From NCBI GenBank assembly GCA_016875225.1, contig VGRW01000006.1, forward strand, positions 24,426 to 88,425: 64,000 nucleotides of DNA, in the 5' to 3' direction. The position numbers and the translations under genes were made by a program. Origin of the DNA: Deltaproteobacteria bacterium (GTDB taxonomy: Bacteria > Myxococcota_A > UBA9160 > SZUA-336). Under the pieces are notes generated by a model. It was not told the DNA's origin. It saw nothing but the letters and a program-made list of their open reading frames with translations, and ran no database searches. Below, piece by piece: positions 16,352 through 24,703 of this stretch (positions within the stretch are counted from its first letter, which is position 1; each line of letters begins with the position of its first letter).

Positions 16352-17506
16352 CTAGGACAGCCGCTCGATGATCGTCACGTTCGCCTGGCCGCCGCCCTCG
16401 CACATCGTCTGCAGCCCGTAGCGCCCGCCGGTCCGCTCGAGCTCGTGCAGCAGCGTCGTCATCAGCTTTGCGCCGGTCGCGCCGAGCGGGTGGCCCAGCG
16501 CGATCGCGCCGCCGTTCACGTTCACGCGCTCGGGGTCGGCGCCGGTCTCTTTCAGCCACGCGAGCACGACCGGCGCGAACGCCTCGTTGATCTCGACCAG
16601 GTCGATCTGGTCGAGCTTCATGCCGCTGCGTTCCAGCGCGTGCGCCGTGGCCGGGATCGGCGCCGTGAGCATCCAGATCGGATCCGCGCCGCGCACCGAC
16701 AGATGGTGGATCCGCGCGCGCGGCGTGAGGCCGTGCTGCTTCACCGCGCGTTCGGACGCGATCAGCAGCGCGCTCGACGCGTCGCAGATCTGGCTCGAGA
16801 CCGCCGCCGTGAGTCGGCCGCCTGCCTGGAGCGGCGCGAGCGCCGCCATCTTCTCGAGCGAGGTGCCGCGCCGCGGCGTCTCGTCGGTCGTGACGCCTTC
16901 CAGCGGCACGATCTCGCGAGCGAAGCGCCCCTCGTCGATCGCGCGGATCGCGCGCTCGTGGCTGCGCAGCGCGAACTCCTCCATCTCGCGCCGCGAGCAG
17001 CTCCACTTCTCGGCGATCATCTCGGCCGAGCGGAACTGCGAGACCTCCTGCGTGCCGTAGCGCGAGACCCAGCCCTTCGAGGTGGAGAACGGGTCCTTGA
17101 ACCCGAGCGGCTCGGCGACGGTCATCGCCGACGAGATCGGGATCAGACTCATGTTCTGCACGCCGCCGGCGATCACGACGTCGCTGGTGCCGCTCATCAC
17201 GGCCTGCGCGGCGAAGTGGACCGCCTGCTGCGACGATCCGCACTGGCGGTCGACGGTCGTTCCCGGAACCTCGTCGGGAAGTCCGGCCGCGAGCCAGCAG
17301 GTGCGCGCGATGTCCCCCGCCTGCGGGCCGATCGTGTCGACGCAGCCGAAGACCACGTCCTCGACGATCGACGGGTCGATTCCGCTTCGCTCGACGATCG
17401 CCGCGAGCACGTGCGCGCCGAGGTCCGCGGGGTGCACCCGCGCGAGCCCTCCGCCGCGCCGCCCCGTCGGGCTGCGTAGCGCGTCGATGATGTAGGCCTC
17501 CGGCAT
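16352..17506 (-). CDS. fadA6: Steroid-ring 3-ketoacyl-CoA thiolase FadA6
   Basis: 384 residues, full-length thiolase. The nucleophile region is VDRQCGSSQQA (Cys near residue 90), the histidine motif is 'NGGAIALGHPLGATGA', and the C-terminal 'TMCEGGGQANVTII' holds the second catalytic cysteine. GGVQNMSLIPISSAM and RIHHLSVRGADP match FadA6 of Mycobacterium closely from memory. FadA6 thiolyses beta-ketoacyl-CoA formed after opening of steroid rings C and D. Position between echA20 and the SDR in the same operon supports the call. Confidence 0.86.
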   Translation of the reverse strand: MPEAYIIDALRSPTGRRGGGLARVHPADLGAHVLAAIVERSGIDPSIVEDVVFGCVDTIGPQAGDIARTCWLAAGLPDEVPGTTVDRQCGSSQQAVHFAAQAVMSGTSDVVIAGGVQNMSLIPISSAMTVAEPLGFKDPFSTSKGWVSRYGTQEVSQFRSAEMIAEKWSCSRREMEEFALRSHERAIRAIDEGRFAREIVPLEGVTTDETPRRGTSLEKMAALAPLQAGGRLTAAVSSQICDASSALLIASERAVKQHGLTPRARIHHLSVRGADPIWMLTAPIPATAHALERSGMKLDQIDLVEINEAFAPVVLAWLKETGADPERVNVNGGAIALGHPLGATGAKLMTTLLHELERTGGRYGLQTMCEGGGQANVTIIERLS

Positions 17507-17521
17507 CTCGGTCCCCTCCGC

Positions 17522-18280
17522 TTACTTGGTTTCCTGGAACTTCGCTCCGCGCTTCTCGACGAAGGCGTCGCGCGCCTCCTGAGAGTCGGGCGAGGTGTAC
17601 AGCTCCAGCGTGAAGCCCTGCTCGAAGCGGTAGCTGGTCTTCACGTCGAGCAGCTCGATCCCGTTCATGCACTCCTTCGCGAGGCGGATCGCGCGCGGGC
17701 TCTTCGCGGCGATCGACGCCGCGATGGCGCGCGCCCGCGGCAGGAGCTCGTCCCGGTCGACCAGCGCCTCGATCGCGCCCAGACGATACGCCTCGGCGGC
17801 GGGGATCGGCTCGCCGGTGAAGAGCATCTTGCGCACCTTCTGGATCGGGAACATCCGCATCAGGTGCGACGCGGCGCCCAGCGCCCCGCGATCGATCTCG
17901 GGCAGCCCGAAGCTCGCGTCGTGCGAGGCCACGATGATGTCGCACGAGCCGACCAGGCCGATGCCGCCGCCCAACACGAATCCGTGGCAGGCGGCGATCA
18001 CCGGGACCGGGCAGTCGTGCACGGCCGCGAACGCGTCGAAGCAGGCGCGGTTCACGCGCGTGATCCGGCTCGAGTCCGCGGCGAGCTCCTTGATGTCGAC
18101 GCCGGCGCAGAAGCCGCGGCCCTTCGCGCCGAGCACCACCGCGCGCGCCTCGCCGCCGCGTCCCAGCGACGCGAGCGTCTCGGCCAGTTTCGACCAGCCC
18201 GCGCTATCCAGTGCGTTCACGGGCGGATGGTCGAGCAGGAGCTCGGCCACGCCGTCTCGGATCTCGAGCGCAAGCGTCAT
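17522..18280 (-). CDS. echA20: EchA20-like ring-D hydrolase (crotonase family)
   Basis: 252 residues, crotonase fold. Oxyanion-hole segments are 'GRGFCAGVDIKEL' (~60) and 'GFVLGGGIGLVGSCD' (~105); 'FGLPEIDRGALGAASHL' carries the acidic residue region. GVDIKE, GLVGxxDxIVAS and PExxRGALGAA(S/T)HL match mycobacterial EchA20, which hydrolytically opens the D ring of the HIP-derived CoA ester. Ten bases separate it from ipdC, and fadA6 follows after 15 bp, so it is mid-operon. Confidence 0.85.
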   Translation of the reverse strand: MTLALEIRDGVAELLLDHPPVNALDSAGWSKLAETLASLGRGGEARAVVLGAKGRGFCAGVDIKELAADSSRITRVNRACFDAFAAVHDCPVPVIAACHGFVLGGGIGLVGSCDIIVASHDASFGLPEIDRGALGAASHLMRMFPIQKVRKMLFTGEPIPAAEAYRLGAIEALVDRDELLPRARAIAASIAAKSPRAIRLAKECMNGIELLDVKTSYRFEQGFTLELYTSPDSQEARDAFVEKRGAKFQETK

Positions 18281-18290
18281 CGCGCAATCC

Positions 18291-19346
18291 TCATCGTTGG
18301 AGTGACTCGAGCGTCTGCTCGGCCTCGCGCATGATGCGCTCGACCAGCTCCGCGCAGCTCGGCCGATCCGAGATCACGCCGGCCACCGTGCCGCTGGGCA
18401 GGACGCCCTCGGCCGGCCGCCCCTCGACCATCGCGGCCTGGATCAGGATCGGGGAGTTCGCCGCCATCAGGGTCTCGGCGCGCGAGAGCTTCTCGCTGCG
18501 ACGCAGCGCGAACGCAGCGCGCAGGAGCTCCGGGATCGATGCGCCGGAGAGCCTGCGGTAGGCGAGAGCGCTGCGCAGCGCGCGCAGCAGCAGCGCCGCG
18601 CGGCTGCTCGCTTCGAGCTCGCGAACCAGCTCGTTCACGATCACGCGGTGGCTCATCCCGTCGATTCGCGTGGTCACGATCAGGTCGTCCACGCCCGCCT
18701 GGAAGTAGCGCTCGGCGGTGGCCGCGGGAACCGGGCTCTCTCGGGTCAGCAGGAAGCGCGTGCCCATCGCGATCCCGACCGCCCCGAAGGCCAGCGCAGC
18801 GACGAGCCCGCGTCCGTCGTGGAAGCCGCCCGCGGCGACGACCGGCCGGTCGACGGCGTCGACGACCTGCGAGACCAGGATCGACGTAGGGACGCTTCCG
18901 GTGTGGCCGCCGCCCTCGCCGCCCTGGATCACGATCACGTCGGCGCCGAGCTGGACGGCCTTCTGCGCGTGTCGCACCGCGCCGCAGGTGGGAATGCAGA
19001 GGATCCCGGCCTGCTTGAAGCGCTTGATGAAGTCGGGATTCGGCGCGCGGCTGTAGCTCGCCGCGCGAACGCGCTGGCCGATCATCGCGTCGACGATCTG
19101 CTCCGCTCCGGGCGCCTCCATCAGCAGGTTCACGCCGAACGGGCGATCGGTGAGCTGCTTCACGCGATCGATCTCCCGGTCCACCTCGTCGGGCCGCAGG
19201 TTCGCGGTGGCGAGGAATCCCATCGCGCCCGCGTTCGAGCTCGCGGCCACGAGCTCCGGCGTGGCGATCCAGCCCATCGCGGTCTGCAGGATCGGATGGC
19301 GGATCCCCAGGATCGAACACAGCTCGGTATCGAGTGGTGAGGCCAT
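18291..19346 (-). CDS. ipdC: IpdC-like flavin-dependent reductase (nitronate monooxygenase fold)
   Basis: 351 residues. TIM-barrel nitronate monooxygenase/2-nitropropane dioxygenase family: N-terminal 'HPILQTAMGWI', 'PFGVNLL', FMN-phosphate segments 'IVIQGGEGGGHTG' and 'VVAAGGFHDGRG', then 'GTRFLLTRES'. The family is broad, but 'HPxxQTxMGW' and TRxDGMxHRV match IpdC of the steroid cluster, which acts on the 5-hydroxy two-ring CoA intermediate. It lies 7 bp after ipdB. A generic nitronate monooxygenase would be the alternative, made unlikely by the operon. Confidence 0.83.
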   Translation of the reverse strand: MASPLDTELCSILGIRHPILQTAMGWIATPELVAASSNAGAMGFLATANLRPDEVDREIDRVKQLTDRPFGVNLLMEAPGAEQIVDAMIGQRVRAASYSRAPNPDFIKRFKQAGILCIPTCGAVRHAQKAVQLGADVIVIQGGEGGGHTGSVPTSILVSQVVDAVDRPVVAAGGFHDGRGLVAALAFGAVGIAMGTRFLLTRESPVPAATAERYFQAGVDDLIVTTRIDGMSHRVIVNELVRELEASSRAALLLRALRSALAYRRLSGASIPELLRAAFALRRSEKLSRAETLMAANSPILIQAAMVEGRPAEGVLPSGTVAGVISDRPSCAELVERIMREAEQTLESLQR

Positions 19347-19353
19347 CGCCGGG

Positions 19354-20118
19354 CTAGCCCCCGAGTTCCTTCTGGCCGGCTCCGAGCGGGTCGAGCCGCG
19401 TGCGCAGAATCTCGAGCTCGAGGTCGGTCGGCGATCGCGTCTCGGGCACGTCGCGCGCGATCTCGAGTGCGAAGCCCGTGCTCTCGACGACCTGTGCGAC
19501 GGAGACGCCCGGGTGGACCGACGCGAGCCGCATGGTCCGGCTCGACGTCGCGAAGTCGAACACGCCCAGATTCGAGACGACGCGGCGAATCTCGTGGAAG
19601 CGGCGGGCGCGCTCGCCGAGCCGGGCCGCGCGGTCGTAGCCGACGCCCGAGACCACGTCGACCTTCTCGACGAAGACGCGCGGGCCGTGGTTGGGCACCC
19701 AGTAGCTGGTCGGGTGGTTCAGCGTATTCCCCGGCGCGCCACGCATGCCGAGCAGCTGCGCCTTCGGCCGCGCGAACGGGCCGATGCAGGCGATGTTCTG
19801 GTTGCCGAAGCGATCGACCTGCGTCGCGCCCATCATGACGTGGCGACGCCCGGCCCAGAGCGTGTCGAAGACGCTGCGATAGGGCAGCCAGCCCTCGACC
19901 ACCGGCGGCTCGTGCGGCTCGCCGCCAAGCGGCGGAACGCTGGCCAGCAGCATGGCGACTCCGTCGGTGAGCAGCAGGTCCGGCTCGAACGTGAGCCGCG
20001 CCAGCCGCGCGCCGATGCTCGGCAACGTCCCGATCGGACTCACGAGTGTCTCGCCATCGCCGCGGAAGGTCTCTGCGATCGCGACGGCGCAGATCTCGGC
20101 GCGGGTTGCGCCCGTCAT
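19354..20118 (-). CDS. ipdB: IpdB, beta subunit of the COCHEA-CoA ring-C hydrolase
   Basis: 254 residues. I chose the ATG at 20118, which overlaps the ipdA stop (ATGA), over an upstream in-frame extension. CoA-transferase family I beta-type fold: 'RAEICAVAIAETFRGDGE', 'GARLARLTFEPDLLLTDG', 'GRRHVMMGATQVDRFGNQNI', 'NHPTSYWVPNH' and 'VVSNLGVFDF' all match the mycobacterial IpdB pattern from memory. IpdAB is not a transferase; it hydrolyses the ring-C bond of the CoA ester left after ring D has been opened. Directly followed by ipdC. Confidence 0.88.
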   Translation of the reverse strand: MTGATRAEICAVAIAETFRGDGETLVSPIGTLPSIGARLARLTFEPDLLLTDGVAMLLASVPPLGGEPHEPPVVEGWLPYRSVFDTLWAGRRHVMMGATQVDRFGNQNIACIGPFARPKAQLLGMRGAPGNTLNHPTSYWVPNHGPRVFVEKVDVVSGVGYDRAARLGERARRFHEIRRVVSNLGVFDFATSSRTMRLASVHPGVSVAQVVESTGFALEIARDVPETRSPTDLELEILRTRLDPLGAGQKELGG

Positions 20119-20972
20119 CGCGCGCGCACCGCGCGCTGATAGGCCGCTTCGTCGGGAAGCTCCAGATACGTCTTCTTGAACGTCTCCCACTGGCCGGGAT
20201 CACGCGCGGTGGCCGCGTACTCGCGCTGGAAGGCCTCGTCGCGCCCGTAGTCGGGCGGACATTCGGTGAAGTGCGCGCCGTTGGGCGCCTCGACCACGCC
20301 GTCGATCATCGAGCGGTTGATGCGGAGCGTGTGGAACGTCCCCTCGCGCAGCAGCTCGCCGCTCTCGACGATCCGCTCGCAGCTCATGAAGCGCTCGCGC
20401 GCCGCGCCGCAGAACAGGTCGTCGAAGTACAGGTCGGGACCGAGATACTGGCCGTTGCCGCGCGCGTCGGCGCGGTTCATGTGGATCAGCGCCGCATCGA
20501 GCTCGATCGCGGGCATGGCCACCAGCTCCTCGCCGTCCGCGTACGGTGACCGCACGAGCGAGAGGTGCGGGTTGATCGTGAGCACGTCCGAGCCGAGACC
20601 CGCGCGCGTGGGCAGGAAGGGCAGGCGAAGCGACGCGGCGTACAGGCCCCACTGCAGCATGCCCTCGTCGTACTCGACCGCCTCGATGCGCCCCTCTTCG
20701 CGCGCCCGCCGGAAGTGCGGCTCGAGCGGAATGGAGTCCAGCGAGACGAAGCCGTAGACCACGCGCCTCGCCTTTCCGGAGGCGCAGAGCAGCCCGACGT
20801 CCGGGCCGCCGTAGGAGACGATCGTCAGGTCGCGCAGCTGCGAGCGCAGGATCGCGCGGACCAGCGACATCGGCTTGCGTCGCGAGCCCCAGCCACCGAT
20901 GCCGATGGTCATGCCGTCGCGAAGCCGGGCCACGACGTCGGCCTCGCTCATGCGCTTGTCCTGCCTGGCCAT
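20115..20972 (-). CDS. ipdA: IpdA, alpha subunit of the COCHEA-CoA ring-C hydrolase
   Basis: 285 residues from ATG 20972, first gene of the operon. CoA-transferase alpha fold with 'GMTIGIGGWGSRRKPM', 'LTIVSYGGPDVGLLC', 'YGFVSLDS', an acidic 'EYDEGML' segment near residues 100-105 that should include the glutamate reported as catalytic in IpdAB, then 'LPFLPTRAGLGSD' and 'PDYGRDEAFQ'. These signatures are specific to IpdA rather than general glutaconate-type transferases. With IpdB it opens the last steroid ring. Promoter must lie in the 78 bp facing the ketosteroid-isomerase-like gene. Confidence 0.9.
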   Translation of the reverse strand: MARQDKRMSEADVVARLRDGMTIGIGGWGSRRKPMSLVRAILRSQLRDLTIVSYGGPDVGLLCASGKARRVVYGFVSLDSIPLEPHFRRAREEGRIEAVEYDEGMLQWGLYAASLRLPFLPTRAGLGSDVLTINPHLSLVRSPYADGEELVAMPAIELDAALIHMNRADARGNGQYLGPDLYFDDLFCGAARERFMSCERIVESGELLREGTFHTLRINRSMIDGVVEAPNGAHFTECPPDYGRDEAFQREYAATARDPGQWETFKKTYLELPDEAAYQRAVRAR

Positions 20973-21050
20973 CCGGTCTCTCAGTTTTCGGCGAGGGGCG
21001 CTCCAGCGCGCGCGGTAGTATAGGCTGCAATGCAATGAAGGTGGAAGGAC
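20973..21050. promoter_or_regulatory. Divergent promoter region: ipd operon / KSI-like gene
   Basis: A 78-bp gap between the ipdA start and the GTG at 21051. On the minus strand TATACT is a good -10 hexamer near 21017-21022, without an obvious -35 at the right distance. GGAAGGA before 21051 is the ribosome-binding site of the plus-strand gene. A TetR gene lies one gene away and could act here. Confidence 0.35.
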
Positions 21051-21470
21051 GTGAGTGAGAATCCCGCGAGAACGGCGTCGCGCCGGTCGGTACACATCGT
21101 AGAGACACGCCCGGAGAACGCGAAGCAGCAGTGGCTCGAGCTCTTCGCGGACGATGCGATCGTCGAGGATCCGGTCGGGCGCTCGCCGCTCGACCCGCAG
21201 GGAAGCGGGCACCGGGGCAAGCAGGAGATCGGCGCGTTCTGGGACCGCACGATCGCGCCGGTCCGTGTGAAGTTCGAGCTCCGCGACTCGTACGCCTGCG
21301 GCGACGAGGTCGCCAACGTCGCGAAGATCAGCACCACGCTCCCCGACGGCTCGCGTTTCCGCACCGAGGGCGTGTTCGTGTACCGCGTGGATGCGGCGGG
21401 GAAGATCGTCTCGTTGCGCGCGTTCTGGGAGTTCGATCGCATGGGGGCCAGCGTCGAGAAATCCGGTTGA
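21051..21470 (+). CDS. Ketosteroid-isomerase-like (NTF2/SnoaL fold) protein
   Basis: 139 residues from a GTG start preceded by GGAAGGA. The 'LFADDAIVEDPVG' segment (residues ~30-42) with its Asp pair, followed by 'GKQEIGAFWDRTI' and a C-terminal 'LRAFWEF', is typical of the NTF2/SnoaL superfamily. It resembles bacterial steroid delta-isomerases in particular. In this neighbourhood isomerisation of a 3-keto-5-ene steroid is plausible but unproven. It diverges from ipdA and precedes the TetR and KstD-family genes, forming a plus-strand group with them. Confidence 0.72.
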   Translation: MSENPARTASRRSVHIVETRPENAKQQWLELFADDAIVEDPVGRSPLDPQGSGHRGKQEIGAFWDRTIAPVRVKFELRDSYACGDEVANVAKISTTLPDGSRFRTEGVFVYRVDAAGKIVSLRAFWEFDRMGASVEKSG

Positions 21471-21502
21471 CAGTGCCTGACTCCCGAGTAAGATAGCGGG
21501 AC

Positions 21503-22150
21503 ATGGCGGCGAGCCAACCCGCGAGCCCCAGGCGGGCGGCCCAGGCGGGCGAGGGAATGCGCGAGCAGATTCTCGCGGCCGCCGAGCAGGAGTTCGCAGC
21601 GCGCGGATTCGCGCCCGCACGGCTGGAGGACATCGCCGAGCGGATCGGAATCACGCGCGCCGCGGTGATCTACCACTTCCGCGACAAGCAGACGCTCTAC
21701 GAGGGCGTGCTGGAGTCGGCCTTCACGCCGCTCCTGCAGCGCATCCGTGAAGCGCTCGAGAGCGACGATTCCCATGCCGCGCGGATCGAGGCGATGGTCG
21801 ACGCCTGGATCCGCTACGCCGGCGAGCGGCCGACGCTGGCCCGGCTCTTCATGCGCGAGGTGGCCGACTCGGCGGGCGAGCTGCGCCCGGGCGTGCGTCG
21901 CCTCGTCGACCCGATGTACGCGATGGTCCTGCAGGGGATCGAGCAGGGCCAGAAGGAGGGCGCCGTGCGCAAGGTGACTCCCGCGCACCTCGTCAGCATC
22001 CTGGCCGGCGCGACGGTCTGGTTCGTGACCGGCGACCCGCTCCTGCAGCGGCGAAATCGCGGCAAGCCGCCGAGCGCCGCGCGGCTCGAGGCCTTCCGCG
22101 AGGACGTGCTCGGCGTCACGCGCTTCCTGCTGCGCGGAAAGAGGAGCTGA
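21503..22150 (+). CDS. TetR-family transcriptional regulator
   Basis: 215 residues. N-terminal helix-turn-helix at ~22-68: 'REQILAAAEQEFAARGF', 'LEDIAERIGITRAAVIYHF', 'KQTLYEGV'. The remaining alpha-helical part is the ligand-binding and dimerisation domain. Located between the KSI-like and KstD-family genes, next to the ipd promoter, it is the best candidate regulator of the steroid genes, perhaps sensing a CoA thioester as KstR-type TetR proteins do. The regulatory role is inference; no operator was identified. Confidence 0.88.
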   Translation: MAASQPASPRRAAQAGEGMREQILAAAEQEFAARGFAPARLEDIAERIGITRAAVIYHFRDKQTLYEGVLESAFTPLLQRIREALESDDSHAARIEAMVDAWIRYAGERPTLARLFMREVADSAGELRPGVRRLVDPMYAMVLQGIEQGQKEGAVRKVTPAHLVSILAGATVWFVTGDPLLQRRNRGKPPSAARLEAFREDVLGVTRFLLRGKRS

Positions 22151-22154
22151 GTCG

Positions 22155-23879
22155 ATGGACGACGCGGCCTGGGACGAGACGGTCGACGTGCTGGTGATCG
22201 GCTCCGGGGCCGGCGCGATGACGGCGGCGCTCACCGCCCACGATCACGGCGCGCGGACGCTCCTGATCGAGAAGTCCGACCGGTACGGCGGATCGTCCGC
22301 GATGTCGGGTGGGGGCTTCTGGATCCCGAACAACCACCTGATGGGCCCCGCCGGCGTTCCGGACACCCCGGAGGAGGCCTGGACCTACCTTCGCGAGCTG
22401 ACACGCGGAAGTGTCGGTGACGATCGGATCCGGGCGTACCTCGAGAAGGGCCCGGAGATGGTCCGCTTCCTGTGCGAGCGCACGCGGCTGCGCATGGTGG
22501 CGCTGCCCGAGTACGCCGACTACTACCCGCGCGTTCCGGGCAGCAAGCCCGGCGGCCGGTCGATCGAGCCGGCGAGCTGGAACGCCTCGATTCTCGGCGA
22601 CGAGCTGCTGCGCATGCGCGATCAGAGCCCGCAGATGCTGATCATGAGCCGGATCTTCATGACGATCCCCGAAGCTCGCGCGCTGCTGACGCGATCGCCG
22701 GGCTGGATCGCGCTCACCCTGAAGCTCGTGTCGCGCTACGCGCTCGATCTGCCCTGGCGCCTCAAGTCCAGGCGCGACCGGAACCTGGCGATGGGAAACG
22801 CCCTGGTCGGGATGCTTCGCGCGTCGCTTCTCGACCGCGAGATCCCGCTCTGGCTCGAAACTCCGGCGCGCGAGCTGCTGCGCGAGGGCGGCCGCGTCGT
22901 CGGCGTGCGCGCGGAGCGCGGCGGACGCGCCGTCCGGATCCGGGCGCTGCGCGGCGTCGTGATGGCCGCGGGCGGGTTCGAGGCCGATCCGGCGCTGCGC
23001 GAGCAGTATCTGCCCGCGCCGACGAGCGCCGAGTGGTCCTGCGCGAATCCGAACAACACCGGGGACGCGCTGCGGATGGGCGAGGGCATCGGCGCGGCCA
23101 AGGATCTGATGGACGAGGCGTGGTGGACGCCGACCACGCTGGTTCCGGGCGAGGCGCGCGCGCGGCTGCTCGTGATCGAGAAGTCGCTGCCCGGAAGCAT
23201 CCTGGTGAACGGAAGCGGCGAGCGCTTCGTGAACGAGGCCGCGCCCTACACCGACGTCGTGAACGCGATGTACCAGAAGCACGGCGCGAACTCGCCCTGC
23301 ATCCCAGCGTACCTGATCTTCGACGCGACCTTCCGCAAGAAGTACCCGTGCGGCCCGCTGCTGCCGGGCGCGCAGCAGCCGGACAGGATGCTGCCGAAGC
23401 GGCTCACGCAGGGGTACCTGCGCAAGGCCGACACGATCTCGGGACTGGCGACCCAGCTCGGCCTGGACCCGGCGCGACTGGTGGCCACGGTCGAGAAGGT
23501 GAACGCCTACGCGCGGACCGGAAAAGATCTGGACTTCCACCGCGGAGAGACGGAGTACGACCGCTACTACGGCGACGCCGAGGTGACACCGAACCCGTGT
23601 CTCGCGCCGCTCGAGACACCGCCGTTCTACGCGCTGGTCGCGCATCCCGGCGAGCTCGGCACCAAGGGAGGGCTCTCGACCGACGCGCACGCGCGGGTTC
23701 TAGACCGCACCGGCGCGCCGATCGCGGGCCTGTACGCGATCGGGAACTGCTCGGCATCGGTCATGGGCCGCACGTACCCTGGCGCGGGCGCGACGCTGGG
23801 CCCGGCCTGCACGTTCGGCTACGTCGCCGCGCTGCACGCGATCGGCGCGACGGACCGCGAATCACGAGGGAAGCCATGA
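22155..23879 (+). CDS. kstD: KstD-family 3-ketosteroid dehydrogenase
   Basis: 574 residues. FAD Rossmann motif 'VLVIGSGAGAMTAAL' at ~13 and 'IEKSDRYGGSSAMSGGG' are those of the fumarate-reductase/KstD flavoprotein family. The C-terminus has 'GLYAIGNCSASVMG' and YPGAG (Tyr541/Gly545), equivalent to the Tyr-x3-Gly active site of 3-ketosteroid-Δ1-dehydrogenase. Further candidate active-site tyrosines are in 'EYADYYP' and 'NEAAPY'. The enzyme would introduce the Δ1 double bond in ring A. A 3-ketosteroid Δ4-dehydrogenase or another steroid desaturase of the same family is possible. Starts 4 bp after the TetR stop and overlaps the next gene (ATGA). Confidence 0.82.
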   Translation: MDDAAWDETVDVLVIGSGAGAMTAALTAHDHGARTLLIEKSDRYGGSSAMSGGGFWIPNNHLMGPAGVPDTPEEAWTYLRELTRGSVGDDRIRAYLEKGPEMVRFLCERTRLRMVALPEYADYYPRVPGSKPGGRSIEPASWNASILGDELLRMRDQSPQMLIMSRIFMTIPEARALLTRSPGWIALTLKLVSRYALDLPWRLKSRRDRNLAMGNALVGMLRASLLDREIPLWLETPARELLREGGRVVGVRAERGGRAVRIRALRGVVMAAGGFEADPALREQYLPAPTSAEWSCANPNNTGDALRMGEGIGAAKDLMDEAWWTPTTLVPGEARARLLVIEKSLPGSILVNGSGERFVNEAAPYTDVVNAMYQKHGANSPCIPAYLIFDATFRKKYPCGPLLPGAQQPDRMLPKRLTQGYLRKADTISGLATQLGLDPARLVATVEKVNAYARTGKDLDFHRGETEYDRYYGDAEVTPNPCLAPLETPPFYALVAHPGELGTKGGLSTDAHARVLDRTGAPIAGLYAIGNCSASVMGRTYPGAGATLGPACTFGYVAALHAIGATDRESRGKP

Positions 23880-24703
23880 CGAAGCGAGATCACGTCCTCT
23901 TCGAGCTAGCCGACGGCGTAGGCGTGGTCACGCTGAACCGGCCCGATCGCCTGAACGCGGTCACCTGGGACATGGCCGGAGACGTGGCGCAGCTGTTTCG
24001 CGAGATCCGGCAGCGCGACGAGGTCCGCGCTGTGGTGCTCACCGGCGCCGGCCGCGCGTTCTGCTCCGGCGGCGACGCGGAGTTCCTGAGCGGATCGGGC
24101 GATCGACCGCTGCCCGGGCTCTCGGACCCGAACCAGCCGATGCCGCGCTACCAGCGCAAGACGCCGGCCGGCACGTTCGCGGACGTGACGAGGATGATCG
24201 TCGAAGTGGAGAAGCCCGTGATCGCGGCGATCGCGGGCCCCGCGGTGGGCGCGGGGCTGGCCTACGCGCTGGCCTGCGATCGCCGCTTCGCCGACACGAC
24301 GGCGCGAACATCGGCGATCTTCGTGCGGCTCGGCTTCAGCCCCGACTGCGGGCTCAGCTACTTCCTGCCGCGGATTGCGGGTGTTTCGAACGCGCTCATG
24401 ATGGTCGCGACGGGCGACGTCTACGACGCGAAGACATCGCAGTCGATGGGCCTGATCGACGAGCTGGTGCCGGAAGGGCAGGCGCTCCCGGCCGCGATGG
24501 AGTACGCGCGCAGGCTCGCGCGTGGCCCGAGCGTCGCGATCGATCTCGCGCGGCGCGTGATCCACAAGTCCCTCACCTCGAGCCTCGAGGAGATGCTCGA
24601 CTACGAGGCGGTGGTCGCGACGCTCACCGCCGCGACGCGCGACGCGCGAGAGGGAACCTCGTCGTTCGTCGAGAAGCGCAAGCCGGACTTCAAGGGTTAC
24701 TGA
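23876..24703 (+). CDS. Enoyl-CoA hydratase/isomerase (crotonase family)
   Basis: 275 residues; ATG overlaps the KstD stop. Crotonase signatures: 'NRPDRLNAV', oxyanion 'GAGRAFCSGGDAEF' (~58), 'GPAVGAGLAYALACD' (~120), and 'RLGFSPDCGLSYFLPR', where Asp replaces the usual catalytic Glu, as in many uncharacterised members. The C-terminal 'TSSFVEKRKPDFKGY' tail is common in acyl-CoA hydratases. Translationally coupled to the KstD-family gene, so it likely acts in the same catabolism. Convergent with and overlapping by 7 bp the tandem CaiB gene. Confidence 0.87.
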   Translation: MTKRDHVLFELADGVGVVTLNRPDRLNAVTWDMAGDVAQLFREIRQRDEVRAVVLTGAGRAFCSGGDAEFLSGSGDRPLPGLSDPNQPMPRYQRKTPAGTFADVTRMIVEVEKPVIAAIAGPAVGAGLAYALACDRRFADTTARTSAIFVRLGFSPDCGLSYFLPRIAGVSNALMMVATGDVYDAKTSQSMGLIDELVPEGQALPAAMEYARRLARGPSVAIDLARRVIHKSLTSSLEEMLDYEAVVATLTAATRDAREGTSSFVEKRKPDFKGY

